In this document: positions 10,507 through 20,440 of the stretch, one piece after another | Position numbering within the stretch: the stretch's first letter is position 1 | How the letters are laid out: each line of letters opens with the position of its first letter | Origin: Chara braunii | Taxonomy: Eukaryota > Streptophyta > Charophyceae > Charales > Characeae | Assembly (NCBI GenBank): GCA_003427395.1 | Contig: BFEA01000497.1 | Span: 231,480 to 269,637 of the forward strand | Direction of reading: 5' to 3' | DNA: 38,158 bases | Made by a program: the position numbers and the translations under genes | Notes under the pieces: generated by a model | Told to the model about the DNA's origin: nothing | Seen by the model: only the letters and a program-made list of their open reading frames with translations | Databases searched by the model: none

Positions 10507-11389
10507 GTCGGTTGCCGATTCGTCGGTTTACGACTCAACTTTCCTATTCCTCCTGCCTCTCAACCTAAGGCCTTGGCCCTTGCCGGGATTTATGTGTTTC
10601 TTCGGGTTTTCATCCAGTTTCTTTATAAATGGCCATTTCTTAAAGACTGAGTATTTTTGTTGAGGATTGGTGGGGAAATGGTTGGGCTTGTGTGCATAAG
10701 GCAGGGTGTGAGTTGCAGAAGGCTGGGAAGTTGACCCCTTTAGCGTGTGTGATGTTGTTTGAATGTTCTGCGTATGATTGCAGGTATGTATGGGAGAATC
10801 TCGATTGAGTCTTGTTGAGTGATTATGTTTTAGATTCAGACGGGCAAACCGACACAACTGTCGTGAGAGTGAACCACCCCACAACTTTTTGTTTAAGTGA
10901 GATTGTTTTTTCCCCATCCTGATAATGTGATAGTCAGAGTAGGTGTACGCTCAGGTAACCCTCACAGGGCTATACGACCGCACGCCTACGTCCTTCTTTA
11001 CTCAATGACTTTATTTGGTCGGACGTTAGTCCCGACCCTGGAATTCAAGGTCCTTGTCCAGGACGTCCCGGGTCCTAGGCTCAGCGCGGAAAGGATCACC
11101 TCTCGCACGGGGCTGATTTACTTACTCGCACGACGCTGTCCCGGGGAAACAGAAGCGCCGCGAGGATGAGGGGTTGTCCCCTAGCAACTCGGTCCGAGGG
11201 GGCGTTCATGTTTTCCCCTGCCAACGTCAAGTACTCCCTTTTTGTTTCCTTGTTTTAAATTATTTTGGTGGAACTATAAAGTTCTGGGCGGAAGTATTAG
11301 CATGCCGCTGGTGATGCACCAGACAACTCACCACCGCTCCGAATCCCTTCCTGCCCTAGGGACCATCTTACCCCGCACCCTTTAGGGTA

Positions 11390-13200
11390 CCTCAGGGTGC
11401 AGAAGATGGTAAGGCCCTCAGGCTGGTTCTGCGCTCGCCAAAGGGCTGCTCCCCTTAGCATGCACTTCAGCCGACGGCTGAGCATCGAGAGCGACCCCGC
11501 GACTCAAATGAGGCCGCTCGGGTATGGGCACCACATAATGTGCCGTCATCACGACTGCTTACGCAAGTCCGCATTGTTGATCGGTATGCGTAGGTCCTGC
11601 GTCCGCACTGTTTTATATTAACCCACGTACGCAGCACTTACCAATTTTCGCACTTGAAAGTTATGGGTCAAGAGGAGAGGACAAAAGCGCGTTATGGCCA
11701 GTAGACCCGAGTTTCGGTAGCATGAAACGACGTGTGGGCGAGGTACCAGTCCCAGTCGGCCTATGGGGATCCACGTACGATCCTCCAACGCCTCGAACAT
11801 CAGGTTGCCTATGGGTCTGATTATGGGCGTCATCCGCACGCATCTTTCGTGTTGGCCTACCCCTTCCATTTGAGAAGGCTATCAGACTATTGAAACAATT
11901 TTCACCTTTGGCAGTAGCCGATGCAGATCCCAGGGGTCGATCCCTTGACCTCAGCTTACCTGTGTACAGTATCTGCACAGTTCCCTGGAGTTGAACCCGT
12001 GACCTGCACGATAGCCAGTGGTAAGTAGNNNNNNNNNNNNNNNNNNNNNNNNNNNNNNNNNNNNNNNNNNNNNNNNNNNNNNNNNNNNNNNNNNNNNNNN
12101 NNNNNNNNNNNNNNNNNNNNNNNNNNNNNNNNNNNNNNNNNNNNNNNNNNNNNNNNNNNNNNNNNNNNNNNNNNNNNNNNNNNNNNNNNNNNNNNNNNNN
12201 NNNNNNNNNNNNNNNNNNNNNNNNNNNNNNNNNNNNNNNNNNNNNNNNNNNNNNNNNNNNNNNNNNNNNNNNNNNNNNNNNNNNNNNNNNNNNNNNNNNN
12301 NNNNNNNNNNNNNNNNNNNNNNNNNNNNNNNNNNNNNNNNNNNNNNNNNNNNNNNNNNNNNNNNNNNNNNNNNNNNNNNNNNNNNNNNNNNNNNNNNNNN
12401 NNNNNNNNNNNNNNNNNNNNNNNNNNNNNNNNNNNNNNNNNNNNNNNNNNNNNNNNNNNNNNNNNNNNNNNNNNNNNNNNNNNNNNNNNNNNNNNNNNNN
12501 NNNNNNNNNNNNNNNNNNNNNNNNNNNNNNNNNNNNNNNNNNNNNNNNNNNNNNNNNNNNNNNNNNNNNNNNNNNNNNNNNNNNNNNNNNNNNNNNNNNN
12601 NNNNNNNNNNNNNNNNNNNNNNNNNNNNNNNNNNNNNNNNNNNNNNNNNNNNNNNNNNNNNNNNNNNNNNNNNNNNNNNNNNNNNNNNNNNNNNNNNNNN
12701 NNNNNNNNNNNNNNNNNNNNNNNNNNNNNNNNNNNNNNNNNNNNNNNNNNNNNNNNNNNNNNNNNNNNNNNNNNNNNNNNNNNNNNNNNNNNNNNNNNNN
12801 NNNNNNNNNNNNNNNNNNNNNNNNNNNNNNNNNNNNNNNNNNNNNNATGCAAGGGGGGATATGGGCTAGGCAGAGAGAGGAAAGAGGGTGACCCTCTTTC
12901 TCTATCTGCGGTTGATTCCTCTTTTGAGTTCTTCATAGTTGGACGTTGTAGTTCGTGGTAGCCGTCAAAGTCAAACCCCTTGATTTTTGCCTACCACGAC
13001 AACCCTGAAGTTGTCTACCCAACCCCTCTACACAGGGTGCAGAAGAGGGTGTGGTCGTCAACCGCGCATGGCGGTTGTCTAGTGCCAAGAAGGTAACCCC
13101 TCAACACGCTTGTCAGCCGACACTTGAGTGTCGAACACGACCCTCGAGATTACCAAAGGCCGCGTGGTTACGAGTACTACGTAGTACCCCATCAGTGTGA
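11390..13200. repeat. Duplicated block flanking the sequence gap
   Basis: Two diverged copies of a ~170-bp block, 11395-11560 and 13033-13200, both run CAGGGTGCAGAAGA, GGTAA or GTGTGG, CAGCCGACG/CACTTGAG, GAGCGACC and a CAC/GTAC-rich end. Copy 2 has a single counterpart near 29290-29420. Between them, 11900-12010 has two similar ~62-bp segments, each with a minus-strand tRNA T-arm-like motif (GGATCGACCCC and GGTTCAACTCC). Confidence 0.6.
12029..12846. other. Assembly gap (818 N)
   Basis: A run of N inside element X copy 1. Its length is presumably a scaffolding estimate, so the 10.1-kb length of the element is approximate. Frames crossing it are meaningless. Confidence 0.99.
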
Positions 13201-13399
13201 ATGCTTGTGTATGCCCGCATGGCTGGTAGATATGAGGAGGCCATGCGCTCGCACGACTCTAATACGAAAGTCCAGCGCGATAGCTATATGATTCTCGCTG
13301 CATAAAGTTATGGGTCAGATACTGAAGGGATTAGGAGTGTGTTCTGTGGTGTTTGTGTTGTGTCTTTCCATGTGTTTCGTGTGGGTAGATGTGAGTGTT

Positions 13400-13829
13400 G
13401 TAGTGTAACGCGTGGTGTGTGTGAGGCGTCCTAGTCGACCGGCGCCGAGTCGCGTTTGCCATTTGGGACCTCAACCCCCCAGTGCGTCGATTCGCGTGCG
13501 GGTTCGATTTTTGGGCGTTCGACCGCGCGTAACCCCTATGCTACAACGAACGAGAAACGCCTTCGGTTGGGCCACCTCTGCAATTGCATACGAAAAGCCT
13601 TCGCATGTGGTTCAATAGCTCGGCGGGGATATGCCCACCTAAGGGATGGTGACAGTTCCCGCAGGTGGAGGTAGGCGGTGCCTCGCGTGACCCTCTCCTG
13701 TCGTAGGGGCTCGCGAGAGGTACGGCTGGCGCACTCGGCCGGAGCGGCAAACGCTCTCTGCGACAAGTCCTGCAAAATCCTGCGTGACGCGACCGGGAGG
13801 GTCCCCGTGCGGGACCGATGCGCTCGACA
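13400..13829 (+). other. 3' terminal block of element X copy 1, with end hairpin
   Basis: This block matches 28990-28589 reversed (TCCTAGTCGACCGGCG, AACGAGAAACGCC, GGGGATATGCCCACC and others). The end carries GGTCCC...GGGACC (hairpin) followed by ATGCGCTCGACA, and the last 12 bases are identical in copy 2. Several overlapping frames exist but their products are not conserved in length or frame. Confidence 0.78.
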
Positions 13830-13833
13830 CTGT

Positions 13834-14750
13834 CATGCCCTTCGGCCTCACAAATGCACCGGCCACCTTCCAAAGTCTCATGGACAAGGTGTTCCTTAGT
13901 CAGATCAATCGATTGTTGTTGTGTATTTGAATGACATTCTAAGCTTCAACAAATCAATGGCGGAACACATGAGACACCTTGAGGAAGTGTTGCAGATCCT
14001 CAAGGATGCGCAACTCCATCTGAACTTAGAGAAATTTGAGTTTGGGAGGGACAACGGTTGTCCGCTGCAGCCCTAGAGCCCGAGGCAACCAAAGTTGAAG
14101 TCATCCACAAATGGCCTGAACCAGCAAATGTCCGAGAGTTGCGTTCTTTTCTTGGTCGCACTTCATACTACCGTAAGTTTGTGCCTAAATTCTCTATCAT
14201 CGCCCGTTTGCTATCTAAATTGACAAGCAAGAACGTGTCTTACAAGTGGGATGGGGAATGCTCAACCGCCTTTCAAGAATTGAAGGAGGCCTTGGTGAGT
14301 CATCAGGTGCTCCACATTGCAGATCCTAAACTTACATTCATAGTAACTACGAACGCAAGCTTGTACGGGATCGGCGTTGTGCTGCAGCAAGATGATAGTG
14401 ACGACTTACGTCTGCTTGAGTACTACAACAAACGCATGCCCAGTCACAAGGTAGCTGCCTCCACCTACATCCTAGAACTCTATGCCTTGAGAGAGGCACT
14501 AGATCATTGGAGACACTACCTCTTGGGTCGCCATTTCAAAGTGTTTTCAGACCACGAGACTTTGAAATGGATCCAGACACAGATTAATCCATCAACTACA
14601 TTGACCCGCTGACTGCATGAGATTGATGTGTATGATGTTGAACTTAAACACAAGAAAGGTTGTTACAATCGCGTTGTGGATGCTTTGTCTCGCCACCCTA
14701 AGTACATGGCTTGCCTTGTGGGTTCCTACGATCTCCGTAAGAATTTGAAG
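13834..14750 (+). pseudogene. Ty3/gypsy RT 3' half and RNase H
   Basis: Directly after the element X duplication the RT resumes with MPFGLTNAPATF (ATG at 13835). A one-base loss near 13910 shifts the frame, and the catalytic YLDD box reads YLND (tat ttg aat gac), losing one of the two active-site aspartates. Then come HMRHLEEVLQILKDAQL and, after a further frameshift near 14050, the connection domain (EATKVEVIHKWPEPANVREL, RSFLGRTSYYRKF). RNase H follows: the usual TDAS is TNAS here, with GIGVVLQQ, ELYALREALDHWRHYLLG and SDHETLKWIQ. TGA at 14610 and TAA near 14753 break the frame. It is enzymatically dead by at least two active-site changes. Confidence 0.93.
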
Positions 14751-15720
14751 GAGTAACTAGTTGATTATATTACGGAGGACCCGAAACTCAATCCCATTCT
14801 TGAGCTGATCCAAGTTGACCTTAGCAGTCAACCTGATTTCCACGAGTGTGAAGGTTTGCTCTTCTGACGCTACAAGAAGTACGACCCACTGTGTGTACCC
14901 AACCATGAACCTATCCGTACTCACTTCCTGGACTTGGCTCATGGCTGGAGTGGACACTTTGGTTTTGAGAATACATACGGAAGCCTACTGCAAAAATTTG
15001 TATGACCTGGAATGAAAGGAATGACATAAAAGTTTGTGGCTGAGTGTCAAGTTTGTCAACACATCATATCGTCTCGATAAAAGCCCTATGGGCTGCTGCA
15101 TCCTCTTCCTATCCTTGATGGCCCGTGAGAGTCTCTTTCCATTGACTTCACGAACATGGGAAAAAGAGCAGGAACGGATATTTGCAAGTAATGATGATAG
15201 TTGACCGCTTTTCAAAATTTCTAAATTTGATTCTGTTGCCACCCCACACCCCACTTAACCTTGTGATCGAGGAGTTTCACAACATGTACATTCTGTAGTG
15301 TGGGCTCCCGAAGACTCTTGTGAGTAACTGGGACACTAGTTTCGTAAGTGCAGATTGGAATGACTTCACCTCCCAGTTTTATGACATCAAAATCAAGATG
15401 ACGTTTGGTCGACATCTCGAAGCCAATGGATTGGCCGAGGAAATCAACCAAACTATGATTCTACTTCTCCAAGCTCTAATTGTGCCTGATCAGAACTCTT
15501 AGGATGAGGAATTGCCGATTGTGCAGGTATTGTACAACAACTCCATACATTCCTCCACCGGGATGACACCTAATCGACTACAACTCGGGTGGCAAGTTCG
15601 CAATCCTCTATCCTATTCGTTTCCTGACCCGCCACTTTGCCTAACACGTGGCCAGCCTGGCTACAGCGCTAAGTTTCATTGCTTGCTCAAAGTTGTTGTT
15701 GCAGCTATGGAAAGGTGACA
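14751..15720 (+). pseudogene. Ty3/gypsy integrase (zinc finger and core)
   Basis: Zinc-finger residues are visible in RTHFLDLAHGWSGHFGFENT and, downstream, AECQVCQH; the core begins near SLSIDFTNM, with MMIVDRFSKF after it. The second catalytic segment reads SNWDTSF (usually SDRDxxF) and the third region EANGLAEEINQT keeps a glutamate. Stops interrupt at about 14866, 15004, 15028, 15079 and 15123 and again in the core. It belongs to the same element as the upstream RT and RNase H, with matching order and strand. Confidence 0.92.
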
Positions 15721-15806
15721 CAGTGCCATGATTAAGCATACCAACAAGATGCGCCAGCCTGCACCTTTCACAATGGGAAGTTACGTTTGGGTCAAGATGT
15801 GTGAGT

Positions 15807-16145
15807 TTTTTGAAGAAGAGGGTGTATCACGAAAGCTTCTTCCTCAATATTACGGTTCGTGGAAGGTATTGAACCAGGTAGGGGAGGATTCATTTGGTCC
15901 TTCTTACACGATCAACGTGCTTTTGAAGAAGAGGGTGTATCACGAAAGCTTCTTCCTCAATATTACGGTTCGTGGAAGGTATTGAACCAGGTAGGGGAGG
16001 ATTCATTTGGTCCTTCTTACACGATCAACGTTTTTTTGAAGAAGAGGGTGTATCACGAAAGCTTCTTCCTCAATATTACGGTTCGTGGAAGGTATTGAAC
16101 CAGGTAGGGGAGGATTCATTTGGTCCTTCTTACACGATCAACGTG
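15807..16145 (+). repeat. 113-bp tandem triplication in integrase C-terminal region
   Basis: GGTGTATCACGAAAGCTTCT recurs at 15821, 15934 and 16047, exactly 113 bp apart. The three copies are nearly identical apart from a few bases at the junction (CGTGC TTTTG against CGTTT TTTTG). Each encodes a GPY/F-like stretch (YYGSWKVLNQVGEDSFGPSY), but 113 is not a multiple of 3, so the repeats put the sequence out of frame. Near identity in an otherwise decayed gene suggests recent slippage or an assembly expansion. Confidence 0.95.
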
Positions 16146-16554
16146 CTTACTCATTTGCTCACCTACCAGTCTTTCACTCGTCGAAGTTGTTTCCATATGT
16201 ACCACCCGAAACTTCCCCGTATTGAGAATCGATGATTCCTCGTGCAATCAATGGCAGTCACGAGATTGATAGAAATGTCGAGCACAGTGGAAAAGGGAAA
16301 AACGGACAATACAAAGTCCATCCCATTAAATGATTTTTACTGGATTGCTAAGAAAGATGTGTTGCAGAGTGCCCCGCCAGTCGTCAACGCATATGAGCGG
16401 CTGATTGTCTCCAAACAACAACCTATATTGACCTCTACCCCCTCACTCCTGCGGAACATACCGGATCTCTCTTTGCCATGTACACTTATGATGCGTTATG
16501 CAGGGACTCTTAGTGAGTCCCTGTGAGTTACTCGCTCGAAGGGACCTCTCTTTT
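16146..16554 (+). pseudogene. Decayed chromodomain tail of the gypsy integrase
   Basis: After the repeats the sequence reads YHPKLPRIENR, then in another frame HEIDRNVEHSGKGKNGQYKV, which matches the start of a chromodomain (E-I-D-R-x-V-E-H...YxVHxK). It then breaks with several stops, although remnants such as VNAYERL persist. A C-terminal chromodomain defines chromoviruses, whose integrase targets heterochromatin. Confidence 0.75.
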
Positions 16555-16567
16555 GAGGGGGGGGTAG
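16555..16567 (+). promoter_or_regulatory. Polypurine tract before 3' LTR
   Basis: GAGGGGGGGGTAG directly precedes TGTAATGACCCGCC, which has the TG start of an LTR and resembles the TGTAAxxACCC starts frequent in plant chromoviruses. This tract would prime plus-strand DNA synthesis. Confidence 0.75.
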
Positions 16568-18069
16568 TGTAATGACCCGCCGTAGCACGGACTGAGAGCA
16601 CTGCTGATTTCTTAGTTCTGCGGATGGGGTGGCTGCCTTGCTGAGATTCCTGCATTCTACAGAGTTTTCTAAGTTTGTGTGTGTGCATGATTGATGACCT
16701 GCGTGCCTGTTTGAGTGCTTGTCGGCATGAGTGTCTGTGTGACCCGCAAGGGTACTTGCTTGTTTGGGAGGCTCATAGGGCCAGTACTTACCTGTGGCCG
16801 TGATATTGAGGGTTGCAGCAAGGAAAACACTCAATTGGTGGAGCAAGGGCCACGCGACACTTAGAGCAACGGAAAAACACTCAAGTAGCAGGTAGGCCGG
16901 TACCACACCCAGTCGAAGTAGATGTGTCGGGTACTCGAGGCCGAGCAGAAGAAGGCAAAGTTGGCATTTTTAGAGGCCCGGTAGCGGTAGGCTAGGTCTA
17001 GGTGGGGACCAGTCCATCCAGTCCGAGTCTAGGGCCTGTACGGGCAATATAAGGGTCTGCAATGATGTTTCCCTCTGAAAGGGAGGAGATATTGGTTGCT
17101 TGGGAGGTCGAGCGGCCTGGAAGTCGCCGCTTAGAAGGCAAGTAGGCCGCTATATCTAGAGGTTGAGCGAAGAGCCCAGCCTCATTCTTCAATGTGCAAG
17201 TTTGGCGACACACTGCTGGAGCGCTGGCTACTACAACGCTGCTGGGAGGAAAAAGCGCGGACCTTCCACCTTGGTTATGGTGGAGCTCTACCGGTAGGAG
17301 GAGGAGGGAGAAGAGGACCAAGGAGGAGAGTGGCGAGGTACCTACCTGGCTATGGTGGACACCGTCTTCATTACCTTGATAGGCGCTGCATTGTAAGGCC
17401 CCAGTTGGGTTAGTGCCGCACCAAGGAAGCTCGGGGCAGAGTCAGGCATGGCGACCTAATGAGCAGCGACATAGCTGCTTGTGTTGTCCTTTGCACAAGA
17501 AGGCAGTGACATAGTTGCTTTGGGTTGTCCTTTGGATAGGAGGGTAGAGCCCTCAGTAGTCCGCCATCTGAATTCAGAAATGAGATTGTAAGAAGAATCA
17601 CTCTCAGATTGGGTGTCAGAATTCGGTACATAATCACTTGTCACCGTTAAGCAAATATGTCAGTCGAGAGAGGTCACTAGCCTCGACGCACATGAAGAGG
17701 AAGAGGAAGGGTGGCCATGGCTATGGTGGACCTCATGTTGTGCCTGCAGTAGAAGAGGGATTCATACATTGATTTTGGTTCAGCCATTCAACATTATTAT
17801 TGCTATTTGTTATTTGATTAAGAGGGGAGGAGATAAGGAGGAGCGTGGTTGGCGAAGACGAAGAGCAGTATCATTGGTATATGTTGGAGTACATCTTCTT
17901 CTTCTTCTTCCTTTCTTCTTCTTCTTCTTCTTCTTCTTCTTCTTCTTCGTCTTCTTTTTTTCCTCTCTCTCTTCTCTCTAGTTCATTCATTTATTTTTGC
18001 CATTGGACGACATTGTACTTCGTGGTGAATGTGTATTCGAATTTGGCCAGAATCATAACAATTCAATTT
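16568..18069 (+). other. 3' LTR start (end undetermined) and gene-free spacer
   Basis: The LTR begins TGTAATGACCC at 16568. I could not find its CA end or a 5' partner, so its length is unknown. The stretch holds no gene. A ~50-bp imperfect direct repeat (GACATAGYTGCTT...GTTGTCCTTTG) is at 17464-17550, and CTT-triplet repeats are at 17898-17950. Confidence 0.55.
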
Positions 18070-18535
18070 TTTGTAAAAAATGAGGAAATTTAAATAAAAA
18101 AGAAAAACAAAAGAAGAAAAAACAGAAAAATTCGAAGTTGCATTGGGGGGGGGGGGGGGGAGAATGGAAAAGTGATGAAGAAATAGAGAAATAGGTGAGA
18201 AAGATTAAAAGATTGAAGTGTGAGGTGGGGATGATGGGGTTGTGGTTGGGGGAGGGAAACGGGAGAGGAGGGTAGGAGATTGGGAGAGAAAGGGATGGGA
18301 AAGGTGGAGAAGAGAAGGGAAGATTAGTGGAAGAGAGAGAGAGTAAGGAGGAGAGTAGGAAGGAGAGGTATGAGAGAATAGTGGGAAGGAGAGGAGAGTA
18401 GGGAAAATAAGAGAGAAGAGTGAGGTAGGATGAGGGAGTAGTGGTAGAGGTAGAAAAGATGATTAGATGATGTGGGGAGGAAGAGAGAAAAGGGGTTGGG
18501 GGAGAGTAGGATAGTGAGTAGGTAGGTTATGCCAT
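18070..18535. repeat. Polypurine low-complexity tract with 14-G run
   Basis: This stretch is nearly all A and G for over 400 bp, including a G run at about 18147-18160. It shows no gene; the Leu/Ser-rich frame on the other strand is compositional. Confidence 0.9.
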
Positions 18536-18647
18536 GCTCTTGAGTGGCCAAGAGCAAACAAGATCACCAAGATTCACAAGGTCTTGGCCTTCAAGGTGCT
18601 GGCAGCCTGTGTGCTGATAATAATACAAATAATCTACGGTTGGCTGA

Positions 18648-18842
18648 GATTTTGATCGGCCACCCTAATTGCACTGTCGCGCAGCCCCCTAGCCTGGGGG
18701 GCCTTCACTGCTGCCAAACTGTCGTTGGAGTAGTAGAAAAAATAATAATCTTCATCATCATTATCATCTGGTTGTGCTCAAATTTTGATCAGCCACCCTG
18801 ATTCCACTGTAGTGCAGCCCCCTAGCCCACGGGGTCTTCAAG
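18648..18842. repeat. Diverged direct repeat, 133-bp spacing
   Basis: ATTTTGATCGGCCACCCTAATT with GCAGCCCCCTAGCC (18649-18708) recurs as ATTTTGATCAGCCACCCTGATT with GCAGCCCCCTAGCC (18782-18842). ATC/ATT simple sequence lies between. No coding potential was seen. Confidence 0.85.
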
Positions 18843-18949
18843 TTCTTCAGCAAGCTGCCATGTGGCACTGTAGATGGCCACATGCGCAGGCAGCAGCAGC
18901 CACGACGCGGGGGGGGGGTGTAAATAGTTGGTGTGGCACTCTTCAACAC

Positions 18950-19720
18950 AAACGTGCCACACTACCAAGGCATGAACAGAGTTTGGCCAGTGTGTTAAGG
19001 CATTGGCCACACACGCGCATGGCTAGCAGCTATGTGAGAACTTGTCTTGTCTTGTCTGTTTGAGAAACAGCCCGTCTCACGCGAATCCTCTAGGATTACT
19101 CAAACCACTATCTATTCCAATTGAACCAGGTGAGTCCATCTCCATCGACTTTATGGGTATCACCAAGAGTCGAAACGGGAATAGTCAGGTAATGGTGATT
19201 GTTGACAGATTCTCCAAGTATGCGATGTTCATTCCTTCACCAGCTAAAACCAAAACGAAACTCGTCATCCAGGAATTTCAAATGCGATGGGTTTTCGAAT
19301 ATGGATTCCCGAAAACCATCGTATCTGATCGGGATGTCAGGTTCACACGTCAGCAGTCGCAAAAGCTAATAGAAGTCTATGGCACTAGGTTGACCATATC
19401 GTTAGGGGGAATCCTTGAAACAAATGGACAAATCGAGCAGATGAATCGACCGTGCCAACAACTTTTGCGCATGTATGTTCGGCCTAACCAAATTGATTGG
19501 GATGAGAACTTGCCTAAGATTGCTAGTGCATATAATAACAATGTTCATACTGTCATTGGAACGACGCCCAATGCACTGAACCAAGGTTGGAAGTCGAGGC
19601 GCCCTATTGATACTTTGACCAGGGAACAAGTCCAACGGCTACCCTAGGTACGAGAAAATTTGCAATTTTGTGTGACCAAGATATCGCTAAGGTAAAGGAG
19701 AATATAAGAAAAGCCCAAAC
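18950..19720 (+). pseudogene. Second Ty3/gypsy integrase fragment
   Basis: The upstream part reads LRHWPHTRMASSYVRTC, resembling the zinc-finger end of a gypsy integrase. The pair of cysteines (CLVC) is displaced by a CTTGT repeat expansion that shifts the frame near 19035. The open part from 19042 gives SPSHANPLGLLKPLSIPIEPG, SISIDFMGITKSRNGNSQVM, VDRFSKYAMF, the second Asp in SDRDVRFTRQQ, and NGQIEQMNRP with the catalytic Glu, then ENLPKIASAYNNNVH. A TAG at 19645 ends the long frame and AKVKENIRKAQ follows in another frame. It is closer to consensus than the 15-kb copy, so it comes from a different element. It is abruptly joined to a minus-strand RT at about 19722. Confidence 0.92.
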
Positions 19721-19723
19721 CCG

Positions 19724-20154
19724 GATGAGCTAGGCCGAATCCAACCTTTCTCAAGAAGGTCGTCGAGTTGTGCCCGTAGCACACTTAACTCTTCCTTGCT
19801 CATGCCGTAGATGCAACCATGAGGAGGTATGGCCCCGGCCTCGAGGATGATCTCATGGCGGATGGGCCGATCCGGTACTACTCCGTGTAGGGCTTCGAAA
19901 ACGTTGCCGTAGGCGTCGAGAAGCTCGGTGATGGGTGGATCCGTCGATGCGTCCGCCGATGAGATGTCATGGGGCAGGAGGGCGTGGAGAAAACACACAC
20001 CCATCTCCTCGATGTCGTCTCGGGTGATGGAAGCCCGAATGCTCGCGGCGGACACCACGTGACAGTTGATCAAAGGGTGAGGTGGAGGCACCGTGCATAG
20101 GATTAGTACTCCGTTTCGATCACGAACGTGAACGGTGCGGCTATAGAAGTTCAC
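19724..20154 (-). pseudogene. Ty3/gypsy RT start, truncated (minus element)
   Basis: On the minus strand: HVRDRNGVLILCTV, DDIEEMGVCFLHALL, ELLDAYGNVFEALHGVVPDR, PIRHEIILEAG, then ELSVLRAQLDDLLEKGWIRP and SSS. This is the protease-RT linker and the first RT helix block. Homology stops at about 19724, where the opposite-strand integrase relic begins, so the rest of pol and the 3' LTR are gone. Confidence 0.92.
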
Positions 20155-20440
20155 TAGTCGATCCTCACTTCACAGCCATGACATGCCCAAAATCATATGG
20201 AATTGGGTGTTCAAAATGTCGATGGACACGGCCACGCTTGCATGCGGGGTGAAGTACACGGGGACGGAATCAATGCACCGATCGATTGAGTTGTGCGTGT
20301 GACCGTTGGCCAACGTGACTTGCGTGGACTGCGACTTCCTCCGAACGCGTGGCCCAAGGCCAGCACGTACCGTAAAGTCTTGGTTGATCTCGTTGGGAGT
20401 AGCTCCGCAATCGATCAAAGTGCTGCAGGTCGTCTCTCCG
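20155..20440 (-). pseudogene. Ty3/gypsy aspartic protease (minus element)
   Basis: The frame contains MIDCGATPNEINQDF, where the catalytic DTG/DSG triad appears as DCG with the Asp kept, then LGPRVRRKSQSTQVTLANG, SVPVYFTPHAS and FHMILGMSWL, the last being the second conserved protease block. A stop follows GMSWL (plus-strand 20170-20172), so it is not continuous with the RT. DCG in place of DTG is an active-site variant and could be ancestral to this lineage rather than decay. Confidence 0.88.

Larger units (their letters stand above)
9717..11389. other. Element X copy 1, interior between hairpin array and duplicated block (no gene seen)
   Basis: No protein domain is recognisable. Colinear, reversed matches to copy 2 are visible, for example the GGAATTCAAGGTCCTTGTCC block near 11040 against ~29520. 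The repeat pair and dyads listed separately lie here. Confidence 0.6.
3744..13829 (+). mobile_element. Element X copy 1: 10.1-kb non-coding insertion with TGTCG...CGACA ends
   Basis: The ends are TGTCGGCCC (3744) and GCTCGACA (13829), a 5-bp terminal inverted repeat. The 4-bp flanks are CCGT (3740-3743) and CTGT (13830-13833), a target duplication with one C-to-T change at a CpG. Removing the insert plus one duplicate restores the RT frame (EFTV-MPFG), so the boundaries are firm. Inside are a terminal hairpin, a U6-like segment, a hairpin array, paired inverted repeats and an 818-base gap. No protein domain was found in any frame. No long direct repeat (LTR) links the two ends, so it could be a giant solo LTR, a large retrotransposon derivative or a Ginger-like transposon derivative; TG...CA ends with 4-bp duplication suit all three. 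A reversed homologue is at 28589-35003. Confidence 0.87.
3220..16567 (+). mobile_element. Decayed Ty3/gypsy (chromovirus-like) element, nested host of element X copy 1
   Basis: Order on the plus strand: RT 5' half (3220-3743), insertion (3744-13829), RT 3' part and RNase H (13834-14700), integrase with HHCC zinc finger and core (14900-15720), GPY/F-like region (15780-16140), decayed chromodomain (16259-16420), polypurine tract (16555-16567) and LTR start (16568). RT-RNaseH-IN is the Ty3/gypsy order. Stops and frameshifts throughout mean it cannot make its own proteins. Gag, protease and the 5' LTR were not recognised upstream. Confidence 0.88.

Noticed and set aside
11900-12020. tRNA genes or tRNA-derived SINE on the minus strand
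   Set aside because: Two T-arm/B-box-like motifs are present, but no acceptor, D or anticodon arm could be assembled and the upstream side runs into the gap.
11956-12936. Two long frames of 326 and 283 codons
   Set aside because: Almost entirely made of N bases.
3744-13829. Ordinary LTR retrotransposon with recognisable LTR pair
   Set aside because: The first and last several hundred bases share only the 5-bp inverted TGTCG/CGACA; no direct repeat, PBS or polypurine tract was found.
13536-13899. Overlapping Arg/Pro-rich frames of 80-110 codons
   Set aside because: They lie in the GC-rich 3' block of element X; the homologous block in copy 2 has different frames and lengths, so conservation is nucleotide-level.
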